A stretch of 64,000 bases of DNA from NCBI GenBank assembly GCA_018340375.1, contig JAFFJZ010000069.1, positions 248,001 to 312,000 on the forward strand. The letters run 5' to 3'. This document shows, piece by piece, positions 1 through 10,964 of this stretch. Within the stretch, counting starts at the first letter, position 1. Every line of letters begins with the position of its first letter. Source of the DNA: Gonatopus flavifemur (Eukaryota; Arthropoda; Insecta; Hymenoptera; Dryinidae). The notes below the pieces were generated by a model. The model was given only the letters and a program-made list of their open reading frames with translations. It had not been told where the DNA came from and made no database searches. Position numbers and translations under genes: made by a program.

Positions 1-1260
1 TTCAGCTTCATATGATGCCGGCCTTAAGCTATTGTTTGACCTGTTGGTAGTACTCCGGTGACTGTAAAATAACAATTTTGAATGCAAAAATTATTCCTTA
101 CTTAAAAATCCACTCGGGGTATCACCATCATGATTGCTGATGAATGGTTGCTTAAAATTTGAATATCTTCCTTCTATTTTGTTGACTGGACCAAAAGAAT
201 TTGTATAGAGCTGCATACCTGCATGTGTGATGTAATAACTCGGAGAACGTGACATCTCTCTTTAACATGGGTAATGAAGAAAAACATCACGATAACCAGG
301 TGATTACTCGACACAAACCGCTTCTCCGTTGGCATTGAATCTCGATTTATTTATTGAAGATTAATTATTCCCAATGAGAAACAGCCTCCCCCCGCCCCCC
401 CCTATTTCCCACCAACAATCCATCATCCCAAGATCACTGATTCTCACGTGAGCTACATAACTATGTATCTATAAAATTACAATTGCTGTTGAAGCAGATC
501 ACTAAATGCCGGATTCAACTGTGAATTTTTACTGATGGAAGCGTAGCCTGATAAAGCAAGTAGATTTGAGTCGTAAAAAAGATTGATGATATGCAAAGTT
601 CCTAGATTTCTCCCCCCGTTTTCTCAACGATTAATGAATCAGGATGTCTACTGATACTGGAAATGTACTGGAATTTTTTCTTGCGTACTTGAAATACTGA
701 AAAAATACTGGGATTTGAAATTTTGTTCTGAGATTTTTCGAGTGATATATGTAATAAGAAAAACAGTTTGCAAAAAGTTTCAAACTTTTAGAAAAATAGA
801 AAATGGATAGAGAATGCATGAGTGTAACAAAGTCGATTGGCAAGGCATAATTTTATGACGTTGAGAAAAATATTTCAAATTTGCTGAATTCCATGAGAAA
901 TTATCTAGCTTGTGGATTTTGACCAAATACTATGATGAATTAATCAAACATTCTTCATGAGGATATCAGAACTATTTTTTTCTCTGGGTTCGTTTCGAAC
1001 TTTTTGATTTTCACCACACGAACACGAAAAACTTAAACGAGCTTGTTTTGTAATGTTCAATAAAATCGTCAAGAAGCATGAGAGCGTTTGAGAGAATAGG
1101 CACGTGTTTCACGTTAACTAAGAAATTCATTTTTCGTGTTGAAAAACAACTATGAGAAGTCAATGTTATCACAGTAATAGTAACATTTTGAACAATCATC
1201 TTGTATGTAGAATGCATTTGTGATCCCTGTTGGAAAGATCTCATCAATTCTCATAAAGTC
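1..1260. other. AT-rich stretch, no gene recognised
   Basis: No reading frame here resembles a known protein, and the small open frames lack motifs or splice context. The stretch has short homopolymer runs (C-rich near 390, 612 and elsewhere). It could be intron or intergenic DNA. I see no tRNA, rRNA or clear terminal inverted repeats before 1270. Confidence 0.5.
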
Positions 1261-1269
1261 TAGTAATTT

Positions 1270-1483
1270 ATGTTGCTGAAGTTTGAATCGTTTAGAGAAA
1301 TGAAATGAAAATTCAAACCCACAAAATATGATGCATGGTCATCATTTAACTTTTCAAATTAATTTATCGGAACTGGAAACATTTTTAAAAGAAAGTACTG
1401 CAAGATTTTGCGTCTTCGGTAGCCGAGTATTTCTTTATTCGAATGTTAATTCGTTTCAATAAACGATTCAAACTTCAGCAACA
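1270..1483. mobile_element. MITE with GTTGCTGAAG termini, copy 1
   Basis: The ends are inverted: ATGTTGCTGAAGTTTGAATC at the left, and its complement in the ...GATTCAAACTTCAGCAACA end. The element is flanked on both sides by the exact 9-bp direct repeat TAGTAATTT (1261-1269 and 1484-1492). About 214 bp, with no coding capacity. A second copy sits at 37373-37587, with an empty target site preserved elsewhere in the window. The 9-bp duplication suggests a MULE-like cut-and-paste transposase, but the superfamily is inferred only from TSD length. Confidence 0.8.
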
Positions 1484-1871
1484 TAGTAATTTCTAGGACA
1501 GAAACCGTATAAAATATTGTGATCAATGATTCTCGATTCTAAAAGTTTGTACGAGACTCTACAAATTAGTCTCATTAAATCTAATGACGTTCTCATTCCT
1601 GAATTCTAAAATTCATTAACACAAACCAAATATTCGATTTTATATTCAATATCAATTGGATTTGATAAATATTCAACTGATTTAGTGTATACTTTTCCAA
1701 CACTATAGAAAAACTTTTTTAGTAAATTTCCAAGCAACTTTTGTCAGTTGACAAACATTTTTTGGAAAGCCACTAAAATTGTTTGAAAATTTATTAGGAA
1801 TTGGAATTAATTCGTAGTGTTTTTTTAATGAAAAAAAAATTATTTATTTCGAATGAAAATAAAAAAATACA

Positions 1872-2087
1872 TTAATTAAAGTATTGTCCATCGCTTTCAA
1901 GTACTTTCGACCATCTTTCGGGCAAGGAAGGAATACCGTGTCGGAAGAACGCATCATCTTTGGATGCAATCCACAAATCGACCCATTTTTGGCAATCTTC
2001 GTAAGAAGTGAATTTTTGCTCATACAAGCTATGAGCCATCGAACGGACCGAATGGTAATCAGATGGCGCAATATCTGGAGAATACGC
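1872..2087 (-). pseudogene. mariner transposase C-terminal fragment
   Basis: Read on the minus strand, an open frame carries AYSPDIAPSDYH followed by a mariner-like C-terminal tail. The tail runs through SMAHSLYEQ and a PERWSKVLESDGQYFN ending, to a TAA at 1872-1874. The motif YSPD-x3-SD contains the third catalytic aspartate of DD34D mariner transposases. Everything N-terminal is missing because the frame stops where the CAGGG-ended repeat begins at 2087. It is a dead fragment. The piece at 56093-56213, with the second catalytic aspartate, looks like another fragment of the same family. Confidence 0.8.
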
Positions 2088-2273
2088 AGGGCCCCCCCAG
2101 ACATTGAAAGTCAGGGAAAGTCAGGGAATTCTTATTCAATCAGGGAAAGTCAGGGAACGTTTGCAAAATGCTCCATTAGTCAGGGAAATCCATTGAAATT
2201 TATAAAAAGTCAGGGAAAATTGGAACATTCGATTCCAGCAGAAAATTTTCAAGGTCCACTTGTGTATTTTTTA

Positions 2274-2541
2274 CTCAGCCAGCACAAATGATCAATTTGA
2301 ATTCATAAAGACTTCCCAAAGACTCTCTGAATAGTCGCCGTTATGCAACCAATAATGAATTCAATGAGAATTCAATGAAGTCAAAATTAAAATGCATTGA
2401 ATGCACGCAGAATTCATTATGGAGTCTTGATACGAATTCTTTCTGAACATTAAGTTATTCATCAAGAGTTCGTTTTGAATTCAAAATATTCATAATAAAT
2501 ACATATTCATGAGCATAACGGGAACTCTTGTGCTGTATGGG
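2274..2541. mobile_element. CCCA-ended element, TA/TA flanks
   Basis: The left end reads CTCAGCCAGCACAA and the right end is the complement of CCCATACAGCACAAGAG. Both sides are flanked by TA (2272-2273 and 2542-2543). The interior is rich in GAATTC-centred motifs (AATGAATTCAATGAGAATTC and similar). 268 bp, non-coding. Confidence 0.7.
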
Positions 2542-2714
2542 TAAAGTATAAATTTCATTGAATTGCCTTGCGATTTTGTTTGCAAATACCATTCCTTTGG
2601 TTCGGTTCAAAACGCGATGTCAGGAGAATGAGTATTCACAATTGATCTATTGACTGTGCTTATTTTATTTCAATCCGTAGATCACCTCCAAACGTCTCAA
2701 AATACTGTAAGAAA

Positions 2715-2885
2715 AGTGGTGTCAGAATTAACACCGCGCGGATTCTATAAAAGTCCACTCCGGAATTCAGTGTTGAAATAATTCCAAATGGTATTAGAAT
2801 GACACCATACGGTGTCGAAATAACACCGTCAGGTGTTGAAACAACACCATCCGGAGTGGACTTTACCTAACACTGCCAAATTTTT
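2715..2885. repeat. self-complementary motif array (ACACC/GGTGT)
   Basis: The outer inverted pair AAAGTCCACTCCGGA and its complement (2750-2764; 2850-2864) encloses repeated GGTGT and ACACC words that face each other. The design matches the arrays at 10965-11178 and 15035-15320, although the words differ. Non-coding. Whether it is a transposon is inferred from the inverted ends. Confidence 0.55.
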
Positions 2886-3417
2886 TAGAGTGAAGTGCAC
2901 GATGAAAAGTATACGGTCATGGTTACTATGAAGAATAGTAATTTGGTGACAGATATTTTAAAATTGTAACAAGTACCATTCAAAATCGGAGTCAATGCGA
3001 TAAACTGTTTACGTTACCATGGAAACAATAGGTTAACATCGTAATGATCACCAAATCGCGCGTCGTCACTCAATTCCTGTTTTAAAGTTGCGACGAGAAT
3101 AGAGTAAATGGTAATCAATCCCATATACTTTTCTCCGTGTGTAATACCATTCAAGAGAATATCCGAAAATTCACTACCTTACTTGATGTGAATTATCATA
3201 AATTACATGCCTAGAGTTCCACATCGTCGCAAACCTTGAATGGCTAAGTGATTTCTGAAGGCTCAAAAATAAAATTGTAAAATTTTAACCTCCAAACATT
3301 GACAAATTTGAATTTTTCCGTCCCCCACTTCCTTATGCTCGAGTCCCCTCAAAGGAGGATCGTGAGTTTCTGAATACGCCCTTGATACCATTATATGGAT
3401 AGGGAAGTATACATATA

Positions 3418-4730
3418 CATCCTGTCAAAAAAGTACCGGGAATTGATCATTTAAAAAGTGCGACTAACGGGTTTGTCAACATTCTTTTTGTTGTTAAGTT
3501 GGTACATTCGTCCTGTATATTGACGCGGAGTTCGACTGTCATCTGTTATTCAGTTTGTTTATAGTGCTCGATCTTTTCAGTTCTCTCAAGTGTGTCCCGC
3601 GATTGTCACAATGGATACAAAGATTGAACAAAGAATTTGTTTTAAATTTTGCGTTGCAAACGAAATTTCGTGTGCCGAATCGCTGAAAATGTTGGAGAAG
3701 GCTTACGGTGAATTGACTCTATCAAAAACACATGCATATGAGTGGTACAGTGCATTCGAAAGTGGTCGAGATGTGGTGGAAGATTTGCCTCGCTCTGGTC
3801 GTCCATCGACGTCTTTAACTGAAGTCAATATCGATAAAGTGAAGGAAATGGTGACTGAAAATCGTCACTTAAGTTTAAGAGAGATAGCAGGTGAACTTTG
3901 TGTCTTACGAATCAGTTCGTACTATTTTACATGATCGTTTGGACATGAAACGCGTTGCCGCTCGATTAGTTCTGAAAGACTTGAATTTTCTCCAAAAACT
4001 GAATCGCGTACAGGTCGCTGAAGACATGCTAGAACGAGTCAATTTCGACCCCACATTCATAACACGCATTATAACAGGTGATGAGACATGGGTTTACGAA
4101 TATGACATGCAAACCAGTCAACAAGCTTCGCAGTGGCGGCTTCCAGCTGAGCCGAAACCGAGAAAGCCACGCCAAAGCCGAAAAGTGAAGGTAATGTTGA
4201 CTGTGTTTTTTTATTATCGCGGTGTTGTACATTCGGAATTCTTGCCAAAAGGTCAGACGGTGAATAAAGAATATCATCTAAGCGTTATGCGGCGTTTAAG
4301 AGAGCAAATTCGTCGAAAAAGGCCAGATTTGTGAAAAGAAAATTCATGGATTTTGCATCACGATAATGCACCATCTCACAAGGCTTTCATTGTCAACCAA
4401 TTTTTGGCCAAAAACTCAACAAATATCATCGAACAGCCACCGTATTCACCTGATCTGGCTCCAGCCGACTTTTTTCTGTTTCCAAATCTTGAATTACCAC
4501 TTCGAGGCACCCGTTTTGAATCGATAGAAGATATTAAAGAGAATTCACGGCGAGAACTGAAATCGATTCCGGAAAAAGCGTATAAAAAATGTTTTGATGA
4601 TTGGATTGTTCGTTGGCATAAATGTATCATTTCGGGAGGGGACTACTTTGAAGGCGATACAATAGATTTGGAAGAATAAAAAATATTTTGTGTTTTATTC
4701 AAGAATTCCCGGTACTTTTTTGACAGAATG
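3418..4730 (+). mobile_element. decayed mariner element (DD34D)
   Basis: TIRs of about 28 bp (CTGTCAAAAAAGTACCGGGA core) lie at both ends, with a TA target duplication at 3416-3417 and 4731-4732. 1313 bp. It encloses a broken transposase gene on the plus strand and is inserted within the CAGGG-ended repeat. Confidence 0.93.
3611..4679 (+). pseudogene. mariner transposase, frameshifted and interrupted
   Basis: From the ATG at 3611 the frame shows the N-terminal helix-turn-helix half: EWYSAFESGR, then the DLPRSGRPS linker. A one-base shift near 3896-3900 moves the reading to the next frame, with YESVRTILHD, then GDETWVYEYD (first catalytic Asp). An in-frame TGA at 4332-4334 follows, then LHHDNAPSHKA (second Asp) and YSPDLAPADFF (third Asp). 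Thirty-four residues separate the second and third Asp, so this is a DD34D mariner. It stops at 4677-4679, just before the 3' TIR. One frameshift and one nonsense codon make it inactive, but otherwise it is close to full length. Confidence 0.92.
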
Positions 4731-4840
4731 TATGTACTTATCACACTCATATTCAAAGGAATTTGGTGACGATGCGATATACCGGTAAACTGTAACAATA
4801 TTCCATCATAAATCATGACAATTCCACAGTTTCATTTATA

Positions 4841-4969
4841 AGCTGAGTTTGCTTAGTGGCGTCCTAAGTTACCCCAACTTGCTCCAAGTATTTCGGATTT
4901 GCTATTTCCAGTTATAGAAACAAATTGATTGGTTTGGTACAATTTGAAGCAACTTGTGTGCTATCTGGG
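4841..4969. mobile_element. small MITE related to the AGCTAAG family
   Basis: Flanked by TA on both sides. The interior (CCCCAACTTGCTCCAAGT ... GATTGGTTTGGTACAA) is homologous to the elements at 42296-42435 and 51022-51160. Its right end differs and reads as the complement of CCCAGATAGCACACAAG, the signature of the CCCA-ended elements. A diverged or chimeric member. Confidence 0.6.
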
Positions 4970-5064
4970 TATACTTATTTGAGAGTCACGGGAAAATTTT
5001 GAACATGGTCAGTGAAAGTCAGGAAAAGTCAGGGAAAATGACTTCAAATTTTGGGGGAACCCTG

Positions 5065-5757
5065 TTGATAGGAGAGATATACGATAAATATATCAGTGAT
5101 AAACATTCTACTAATCATAAACATGAACTAATTATCACGGCAAATTCTGAGATGACTTGTGTTTTATTTTTTGCTGGTTAGAATAATGAGCAAAATACTC
5201 ATCAATAAAAGTGCACATTTCATTTTTACCATAACATCCATTATTGAAACTGTTTGTTCGGATGCCTGTTATAACTCAAATACGTCTTCTCTCCTGCTTT
5301 AAATACTGCATCAGAAACGAATTATTGCCTATTCAAATCATACAAAATATTCACATTCCACACAAATACATATTTTTTTCGAATTTCAATCTTAGGTCTC
5401 ATTTGAATCTAGAAATATTAATTTTAGAGCAGTCATATAATTTTTTTTCCACTAGGAAATATGAATAGATAATAAGAAATTCCCTCAATTTGTTCCCTCT
5501 TTGTGTTTCATCACAATTAATTACAAGGAAATTCTTTGAGAGTTTCGACAAAGGTGCGAATCAAAATCTGATATGTTGTACAAAGTTGTGATAATAACTT
5601 CATGGACTCCACACATAAAATACAAATACATTCTTGAGAAATACCTCATTTCCATACAAGTTTTCCAATATCTTGACAAAAGTAGATTGAAATCTCATGA
5701 AAATTTACAAATCAAATTCATGAACTTTTTAAAGTATGTAAAGGATACGAAACTCAC
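5065..5757. other. AT-rich gap without recognised features
   Basis: No reading frame with recognisable motifs and no clear inverted repeats. If the BED-finger exon to its right was ever part of a gene, this would be its intron or decayed downstream part, but no transposase catalytic region was seen. Confidence 0.4.
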
Positions 5758-6126
5758 TTTGAAACTGATCATTTCACTCAATCGTTGCTGTGTTCCTGAT
5801 ACATTTGTCGAAGTGGTAGGATACAGAATGTTGTATTCTTTGACATGTTTTTGCTGTAAATGTCGTTTCATATTTGTTGTCTGTCCTTTCCATTTCAATT
5901 CGTATTTGATCTGTTTGTGCTCACATCATTTACATGAAACTATTTTCTCATTTTTTGAAGTCACTTTCACATCAAAATAAGGAGCAAATTTACCATTTCT
6001 TTGAACTGTGTTCAGATCTTTGTTCATTGACTTCATTCTGGTATAAGCCTCATTATCAGTACTCTCGCTATCACTTTCTTCGATTGGAGGATTCGGTTTG
6101 CGGTTTTTAACTTTTCTCACATTCAT
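5758..6126 (-). pseudogene. BED zinc-finger exon of a hAT-type transposase or ZBED-like gene
   Basis: From the ATG at 6126 the minus strand reads an acidic/serine N-terminus (EESDSESTDNEAY). This leads into FAPYFDVKV and a C-x2-C ... H-x4-H finger ending NMKRHLQQKHVKEY, the BED layout of hAT transposases. The first Cys pair is broken by an in-frame TGA at 5926-5928 between its two cysteines. After SGTQQRLSEM the frame reaches a good splice donor (GTGAGT at 5757-5752). No ribonuclease-H-like catalytic or hAT dimerisation region was found nearby. Either a dead 5' exon of a transposase or a relic of a domesticated gene. The BED call is from motif spacing only. Confidence 0.65.
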
Positions 6127-6216
6127 CTTAATTCACACTTCGAAGTTGTAATGTTAATTCCACTGAAAAACAATTTGAAATGGTTTTAGAAGAAATTAAA
6201 GTATCAAGAATTGGAA

Positions 6217-6502
6217 CCCAGACAGCACACAAGCATCTCAAATGAATTCTGAAGAAAAAACTCTTGAAGAACTCTTTTAGAATAAAAAGTGTTCCAAAAG
6301 AGTTTCAAAAGAATTCGATTCGTCAGACATTTGCCAGTTCCGTTAAAATTCTATACGACTTCTTTGAGAATTTTAACGGAACTGGCAAATGTCTGACGAA
6401 TCGAATTCTTTTGAAACTCTTTTGGAACACTTTTTATTCTTAAAGAGTTCTTCAAGAGTTCTTTTTTCAGAATTCATTTGAGATTTTTGTGTGCTGTCTG
6501 GG
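6217..6502. mobile_element. CCCA-ended palindromic element, AA/AA flanks
   Basis: A near-perfect 286-bp palindrome. It begins CCCAGACAGCACAC and ends with the complement, flanked by AA on both sides (6215-6216, 6503-6504). The arms carry GAATTC, AAGAGTTC and related motifs. The apex is near 6355. Non-coding. Confidence 0.85.
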
Positions 6503-6724
6503 AAGAAGGAAAGCATTAGGTGATATTTCTGTAATGTGAATACGTACATATATTGTAAAATATAGACTTTTTAATAAAATTCGATAAGATGTTTAGTATG
6601 AAATTGGATTTTTCAAGCAGCTACAAACAAACCTCCCGAATCTTTGAATAGAAAAATTATCGTTTTCAAAAAGATTCTCAATTCTAAGGTTCAAATTGTC
6701 AAATTATTTCAATCATCTGGCATA

Positions 6725-8018
6725 CGAGGGTGGATTGATAAGTTTCCGGCCTGACCAAGAAAAACAACGTTTTTAAGAATTTTTTTTTTTTTATTTCTCA
6801 ACATAATCTCCTCCAAGGCTGATACATTTCTCATAGCGGTGTTCTAGTCTAGTAATGCCATCTCTATAGACTGATTCGTCAAGCTCCTCAAAATACCCAT
6901 TTACAGCTTCGATTACTTCTTCATTGTCCGCAAATCTCTTACCGTCAAGCCATTTTTTGAGGTTAGGAAACAGATAATAGTCACTCGGGGCTAGGTCTGG
7001 AGAGTAGGGAGGGTGCAGCATTAATTCAAACTTCAGATCGTTGATTTTAGCCATCGCAACGATTGACGGGTGCGCTGGTGCGTTATCGTGATGAAACAAG
7101 ATTTTTTTCTTCGCCAGATGAGGTCGTTTAATTTTCACTTCGTGGCTCAAACGTTGCAATAAGTCTGCGTAGTATTGACCAGTGATAGTTTTACCCTTTT
7201 CAAGGTAATCAATGTATATAATACCTCTTGCATCCCAAAAAACAGTAGCCATAACCTTGTTCGCCGAAAAAATTGTTTTTGCCTTCTTTGGAGTTGGTTC
7301 CCCTGGTCCAATCCACTGTTTAGACTGTTCTTTGGTTTCAGGAGTGTAGTGGTGGACCCAAGTTTCGTCAACGGTTACGAATCGTCGCAAAAATTCGCTT
7401 GGATTACACTTATACAACGCCAAATTGGCGGTAGAAATGTTCTTTCGAATCAATTTTTGGTCGACTGTTAGCAAACGCGGCACCCATCTTGCACAGAGCT
7501 TTTCCATATACAAATGTTGGTGCAAAATATTTTGTACACGTTCATATGACATCTTACAGGTCTCAGCTATCTCACGAACTTTTAATCTGCGATCTTTCAG
7601 CACTATTTGATGGATTTTTTCGATCATATCTGGAGTTGTGACCTCAATGGGGCGTCCTGAGCGAGGCTCATCAGAGGTGCTCACACGACCCTTTTTAAAC
7701 TCGGAAACCCACTGCTTAACGGTTGAATATGATGGGGAGGATGTCCCCAGTGTTGAGTACATCTCTTCTCTAATTTCCTTCGGCGTTAACCCCTTCAAAT
7801 AAAAGTATTTGATGACAGCACGATTTTCCAGCTTTTCCATTTTTACGAAAAACACAGAGGCGTCTTGGTCAGCGTGCTCTCAAAACTAAACTAACATGGC
7901 GATCGGACTGAAACTATAGCTACAAGCTATCTAAGGATGGTACTATAGAACGCCACCTCAAGGTAGGCCTAGTGGCGCCATTTCTTGGTCAGGCCGGAAA
8001 CTTATCAATCCACCCTCG
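6725..8018 (-). mobile_element. intact mariner element, copy 1
   Basis: 1294 bp between TA duplications (6723-6724, 8019-8020). The TIRs start CGAGGGTGGATTGATAAGTT and extend about 32 bp. The transposase gene runs on the minus strand. It is nearly identical over its full length to the copy at 30528-31821, so both moved recently. Confidence 0.97.
6791..7855 (-). CDS. mariner DD34D transposase (354 aa, intact)
   Basis: Cut-and-paste transposase acting in the nucleus on its own TIRs. The N-terminal half holds two helix-turn-helix regions (YFYLKGLTPKEIREEM; VREIAETCKMSYERVQNIL) separated by the DEPRSGRP linker. The catalytic domain follows: VDETWVHHYTP (first Asp), HHDNAPAHPS (second), and HPPYSPDLAPSDYYLFP (third), with 34 residues between the last two. 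It ends with the usual YEKCISLGGDYVEK tail. The length equals that of functional mariners and there are no stops. The protein differs from copy 2 at two positions (Tyr/Asp near residue 33, Asn/His near residue 145). A downstream ATG (MEKLENRAV, residue 6) could be the true start. The long antisense frames here are shadows. Confidence 0.97.
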   Translation of the reverse strand: MFFVKMEKLENRAVIKYFYLKGLTPKEIREEMYSTLGTSSPSYSTVKQWVSEFKKGRVSTSDEPRSGRPIEVTTPDMIEKIHQIVLKDRRLKVREIAETCKMSYERVQNILHQHLYMEKLCARWVPRLLTVDQKLIRKNISTANLALYKCNPSEFLRRFVTVDETWVHHYTPETKEQSKQWIGPGEPTPKKAKTIFSANKVMATVFWDARGIIYIDYLEKGKTITGQYYADLLQRLSHEVKIKRPHLAKKKILFHHDNAPAHPSIVAMAKINDLKFELMLHPPYSPDLAPSDYYLFPNLKKWLDGKRFADNEEVIEAVNGYFEELDESVYRDGITRLEHRYEKCISLGGDYVEK

Positions 8019-8514
8019 TATTTTCGATCTTGAAAAAGAACAAATAAAATAATATTCTAAATGAGTGAAAAACCCACTTCATTCCTATAAACATTAGCTA
8101 AGCATTCTTATCTATTTCGAATTGAATTTTATCATATTTTATTCTGAATTCATTTTAATAAAGATTCAAACTTCACTGACATAAAAAACGAATAATAATT
8201 ACTTGAATGGAATTTCGCACAAAACAGTAACTGTGTGCGATTCAGTTCGTACACACAGTACTTACCGTACAGGTTATATGATGAATATCCAGGTATAACA
8301 AATACCATGTATAAAAAAATATTACTGGTCGTAATTGTTTTGATAAAACCTTGGTATTCATCAATTCTATCACGTACTCAATAATAAATCTTTCTGATTG
8401 ATTCAATAAAATGAACAAACAAGGTTTCGTTTTAGGGTAATGCCCGTTTGGGCTTACACGTAACAGAAATGTGTGGGAAGAAATTGCTAACAGACACTGG
8501 ATATGTGGTTCAGT
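8019..8514. other. gap without recognised gene
   Basis: AT-rich sequence between the mariner and the 186-bp hAT-type MITE. No protein-like frame or inverted repeat was recognised. Confidence 0.4.
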
Positions 8515-8700
8515 CAGGGTTGGGTAATGACGCGTCACTGGAGGGTTTGTTACATTTATTACGCGAGTATGATACGTATGTATCAATACATAAATTACAA
8601 TTCTTACGTGAGAAGACCCTGAAAGAGAGGTTTGTTACACGGTATGATACGTAACATTCACTACGTATTAATACGTCAATTTGATACCTACCCAACCCTG
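8515..8700. mobile_element. hAT-type MITE (8-bp TSD GGTTCAGT)
   Basis: The termini are CAGGGTTGGGTA and its complement, flanked by an exact 8-bp duplication GGTTCAGT (8507-8514, 8701-8708). 186 bp. The interior is rich in TACGTA-type words (GATACGTA, TTACGTG, AATACGT). CAGGG ends plus an 8-bp TSD are typical of non-autonomous hAT elements. Confidence 0.88.
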
Positions 8701-9217
8701 GGTTCAGTTTTTCGGCTGGCGCCACCATGCGGAAAATGAACTCCTTTGATGTTCAACTTTATTTAATTGGCTGCTTCCACTATATTTTGCGGGATGGTTA
8801 TTTGACATAACCAAAGGAAAATTCTATTTAGAAACAGGCGTTGGTAAATCTCTCCCAACTCATTCATGTGTAGTACTGGCGTGAAGTATATGCTTGAGCA
8901 ATTGGATGAGTTTAGGAATTCCTATTAGGAGAATAAAGAAAAGATATCTTTTTTCTATTGTTTTCCAGAAGAAATTCTTAAACTTATCCAATCGCTTAGG
9001 AGCGGATTTCATGCTAGGGCTGTACACTAACTTACAATAATCGCTATTATTGCCCTCACAATGGATGAAATTTCAGACATAATCACAAAATCACAATAAT
9101 CTGTTCTTTGGCAAAGCAAACAAGCAAGCAAAGGAAAACAAATGTATCAAGATATAGTTATTTTCTTCAACAAACTGATATACAGTTTGAAAACTAGGGT
9201 CACTGATCTGTATTATA
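8701..9217. other. gap without recognised gene
   Basis: Contains a weak inverted pair around 8890-9000 (CTTGAGCAATTGGATGAGTT and a diverged complement), suggesting a decayed palindromic repeat. No coding signal seen. Confidence 0.35.
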
Positions 9218-9769
9218 CAGGGTGGTGCAGAAGTCTGGAAACACCCCCATAACTCTTGAACGGGGCATGATAATTGGATCAAATTTTTTTTTAATTAAAG
9301 GAGGGATCAAGGGCTATGGTAACGGGGGACTTTGAGTTCCCCAGCCCTGTAGGAGGCGCTGGGGGGGGGGATTCTGAGTAATGCGAAGATTGGGATAAGA
9401 AAACCTCCGATTAAAAAAAAATTTGATGCAATTATCATGCCCCGTTCAAAAGTTATGGAGGTGTTTCCAGACTTCGCCACATCGGAGTATTAAATTACAA
9501 TAACTCAGCGAAAAATGATCCAATTTCAAAAAACAAAGAATCGCTGGATTAGGGTTGAAAGCCCCTATCGAATGACGTATCACAAGCCCTCCCGTGTCAT
9601 TTGAGATTTTGGTCCCCCTTCCCCTCTCATCGTCCCCTACAGGGCTGGGGAACTCAAAGTCCCCCGTTAAGATAGCCCTTGACCCCTCCTTCAATTCAAA
9701 AAAAAATTTGATCCAATTATGCCCCGTTCAAAAGTTATGGGGGTGTTTCCAGACTTTTGCACCACCCTG
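9218..9769. mobile_element. CAGGGTG-ended non-autonomous Tc1/mariner-like element
   Basis: TIRs of about 50 bp start CAGGGTGGTGCAGAAGTCTG, with TA on both sides (9216-9217, 9770-9771). A third copy of the terminal sequence lies internally (about 9425-9490). Together with the repeated central block (GGGGAACTCAAAGTCCCC and its complement), this shows a duplicated or tandem-fused structure. Non-coding. Small open frames here are by-products of the inverted repeat. Confidence 0.8.
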
Positions 9770-10019
9770 TATATTGGATAGGACATAGTGCCTAAGTTCT
9801 AAATAAATTTTTTGTGACGTTCAAAAGTCCAGAATCACCATTTCACATTTTCAGCAAAATGATGAAAAAAGGTGGGAAATTCAAAACTCTATCTATTCAT
9901 TTTCACATGAATTCATATTAAATATAAAATGAAGGACGAGAAATTAATTTTAGGGTGGATTTTCAACAATTATAAATAAATAAAATTATTCATTCAATTA
10001 GACCAAATATTCATTTTGA

Positions 10020-10254
10020 ATCCACGAATAGTTCTTAGAGAATTCTCGAACAGTTCCCATTATGACAGTAAAAATTAATTCAGAAGGCATAAATATTGAA
10101 TGTCCAGATAATTTTCTATGAAGTATCAATATGAACTCTTCCTGAACATTAAGTTGTTCATCAAAAGTTCATTTTTAATCCGAAAGTATTCATTATGAAT
10201 TCATGTTTACTATCATAATGCAAGATCTTTGCGGGGATTTTTATGCCGTATGGG
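10020..10254. repeat. probable CCCA-ended element, right end clear
   Basis: The right end is the complement of CCCATACGGCATAA, followed by AA. The interior has GAATTC and AGTTCTTAGAG motifs as in the other members. The left end is uncertain (TCCACGAATAG preceded by AA at 10018-10019). It abuts the next member. Confidence 0.45.
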
Positions 10255-10259
10255 AACGT

Positions 10260-10368
10260 CCCACACAACATCACAGTTCATAAAGAGTTCTTAATGTATT
10301 CATTTTGAATTCTCACAGTTCCAAATGAATTCATTATGAATTCTTTCTTAATTGTGGTGCTGTATGGG
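10260..10368. mobile_element. CCCA-ended element, GT/GT flanks
   Basis: 109 bp. The left end is CCCACACAACATCACAG and the right end is the complement of CCCATACAGCACCACAA. GT flanks both sides (10258-10259, 10369-10370). The interior carries AAAGAGTTC and GAATTC motifs. The smallest complete member. Confidence 0.7.
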
Positions 10369-10370
10369 GT

Positions 10371-10964
10371 TCTTGGATACTTGAAATCAATTAAAACTAT
10401 AAACACATAATTTCTAGCGTTTATAAATGTTTCTAATTGGATGAATTATTGTATTTACTTGTGATTTTTGAATTGCACCCTTCCCTTGACGCCCACTATT
10501 ACTGATCTTATTTTATCCTGGCTTGTTGAAATTTTCTTATAAAACCATATAGAAACATTTCATAAATTCTTAAGAAGCTTTATCCACCCTAATGGAGTGT
10601 GATATGTGTCTGTGTGTGTTTAAAACCAGATACATAAGAGTTTATGAAATTTCATGGGATCGAAGAAGTTCAATGAATTTTAAAGGGAAGATTTATGGTT
10701 TGCTAACTAAATTTCACTTGTAATCTCAAAACTGATATTTTTTCACTCTGTATGCCTAAATCGTTGGATAAATATCAAGAAAAAAATTTATTGTTGAACA
10801 AGTATCGATATTTCTTCGAATTACGTTTCCAGCTCGACTCAGTTCGAACCAGCTCGAAGCGAGCCGAGCCTATGCCTAAAGCTCGGCTCGGCTCGGCTCG
10901 CGGCAACACTAATCTTTATAGCAATATACTCTTCATTTTTCATTTGAAATGAGTCTCAAAGACT
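10371..10964. other. gap; includes AGCTCG-rich block
   Basis: Mostly AT-rich without a recognisable gene. At 10830-10910 there is a local cluster of AGCTCG/GAGCCG words (CGAGCCGAGC, GGCTCGGCTCGG), possibly a remnant of another motif-array element. The open frame across it is not convincing as a gene. Confidence 0.4.

Larger units (their letters stand above)
2087..5064. mobile_element. CAGGG...CCCTG element with TCAGGGAAA subterminal repeats, copy 1
   Basis: The left end begins CAGGGCCCCCC and is followed by many copies of GTCAGGGAAA (2103-2220). The right end has the same repeats (5005-5040) and closes GGGGGAACCCTG. The ends match the better preserved copy at 15719-20382. Later arrivals fill the interior: a CCCA-ended element (2274-2541), a decayed mariner (3418-4730) and a small MITE (4841-4969). 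No clear TSD is seen, so this may be two fused ends. No transposase of its own was recognised. Confidence 0.55.

Noticed and set aside
7175..7610. Plus-strand open frames opposite the mariner transposase
   Set aside because: Antisense shadows of the intact transposase; the same frames recur in copy 2.
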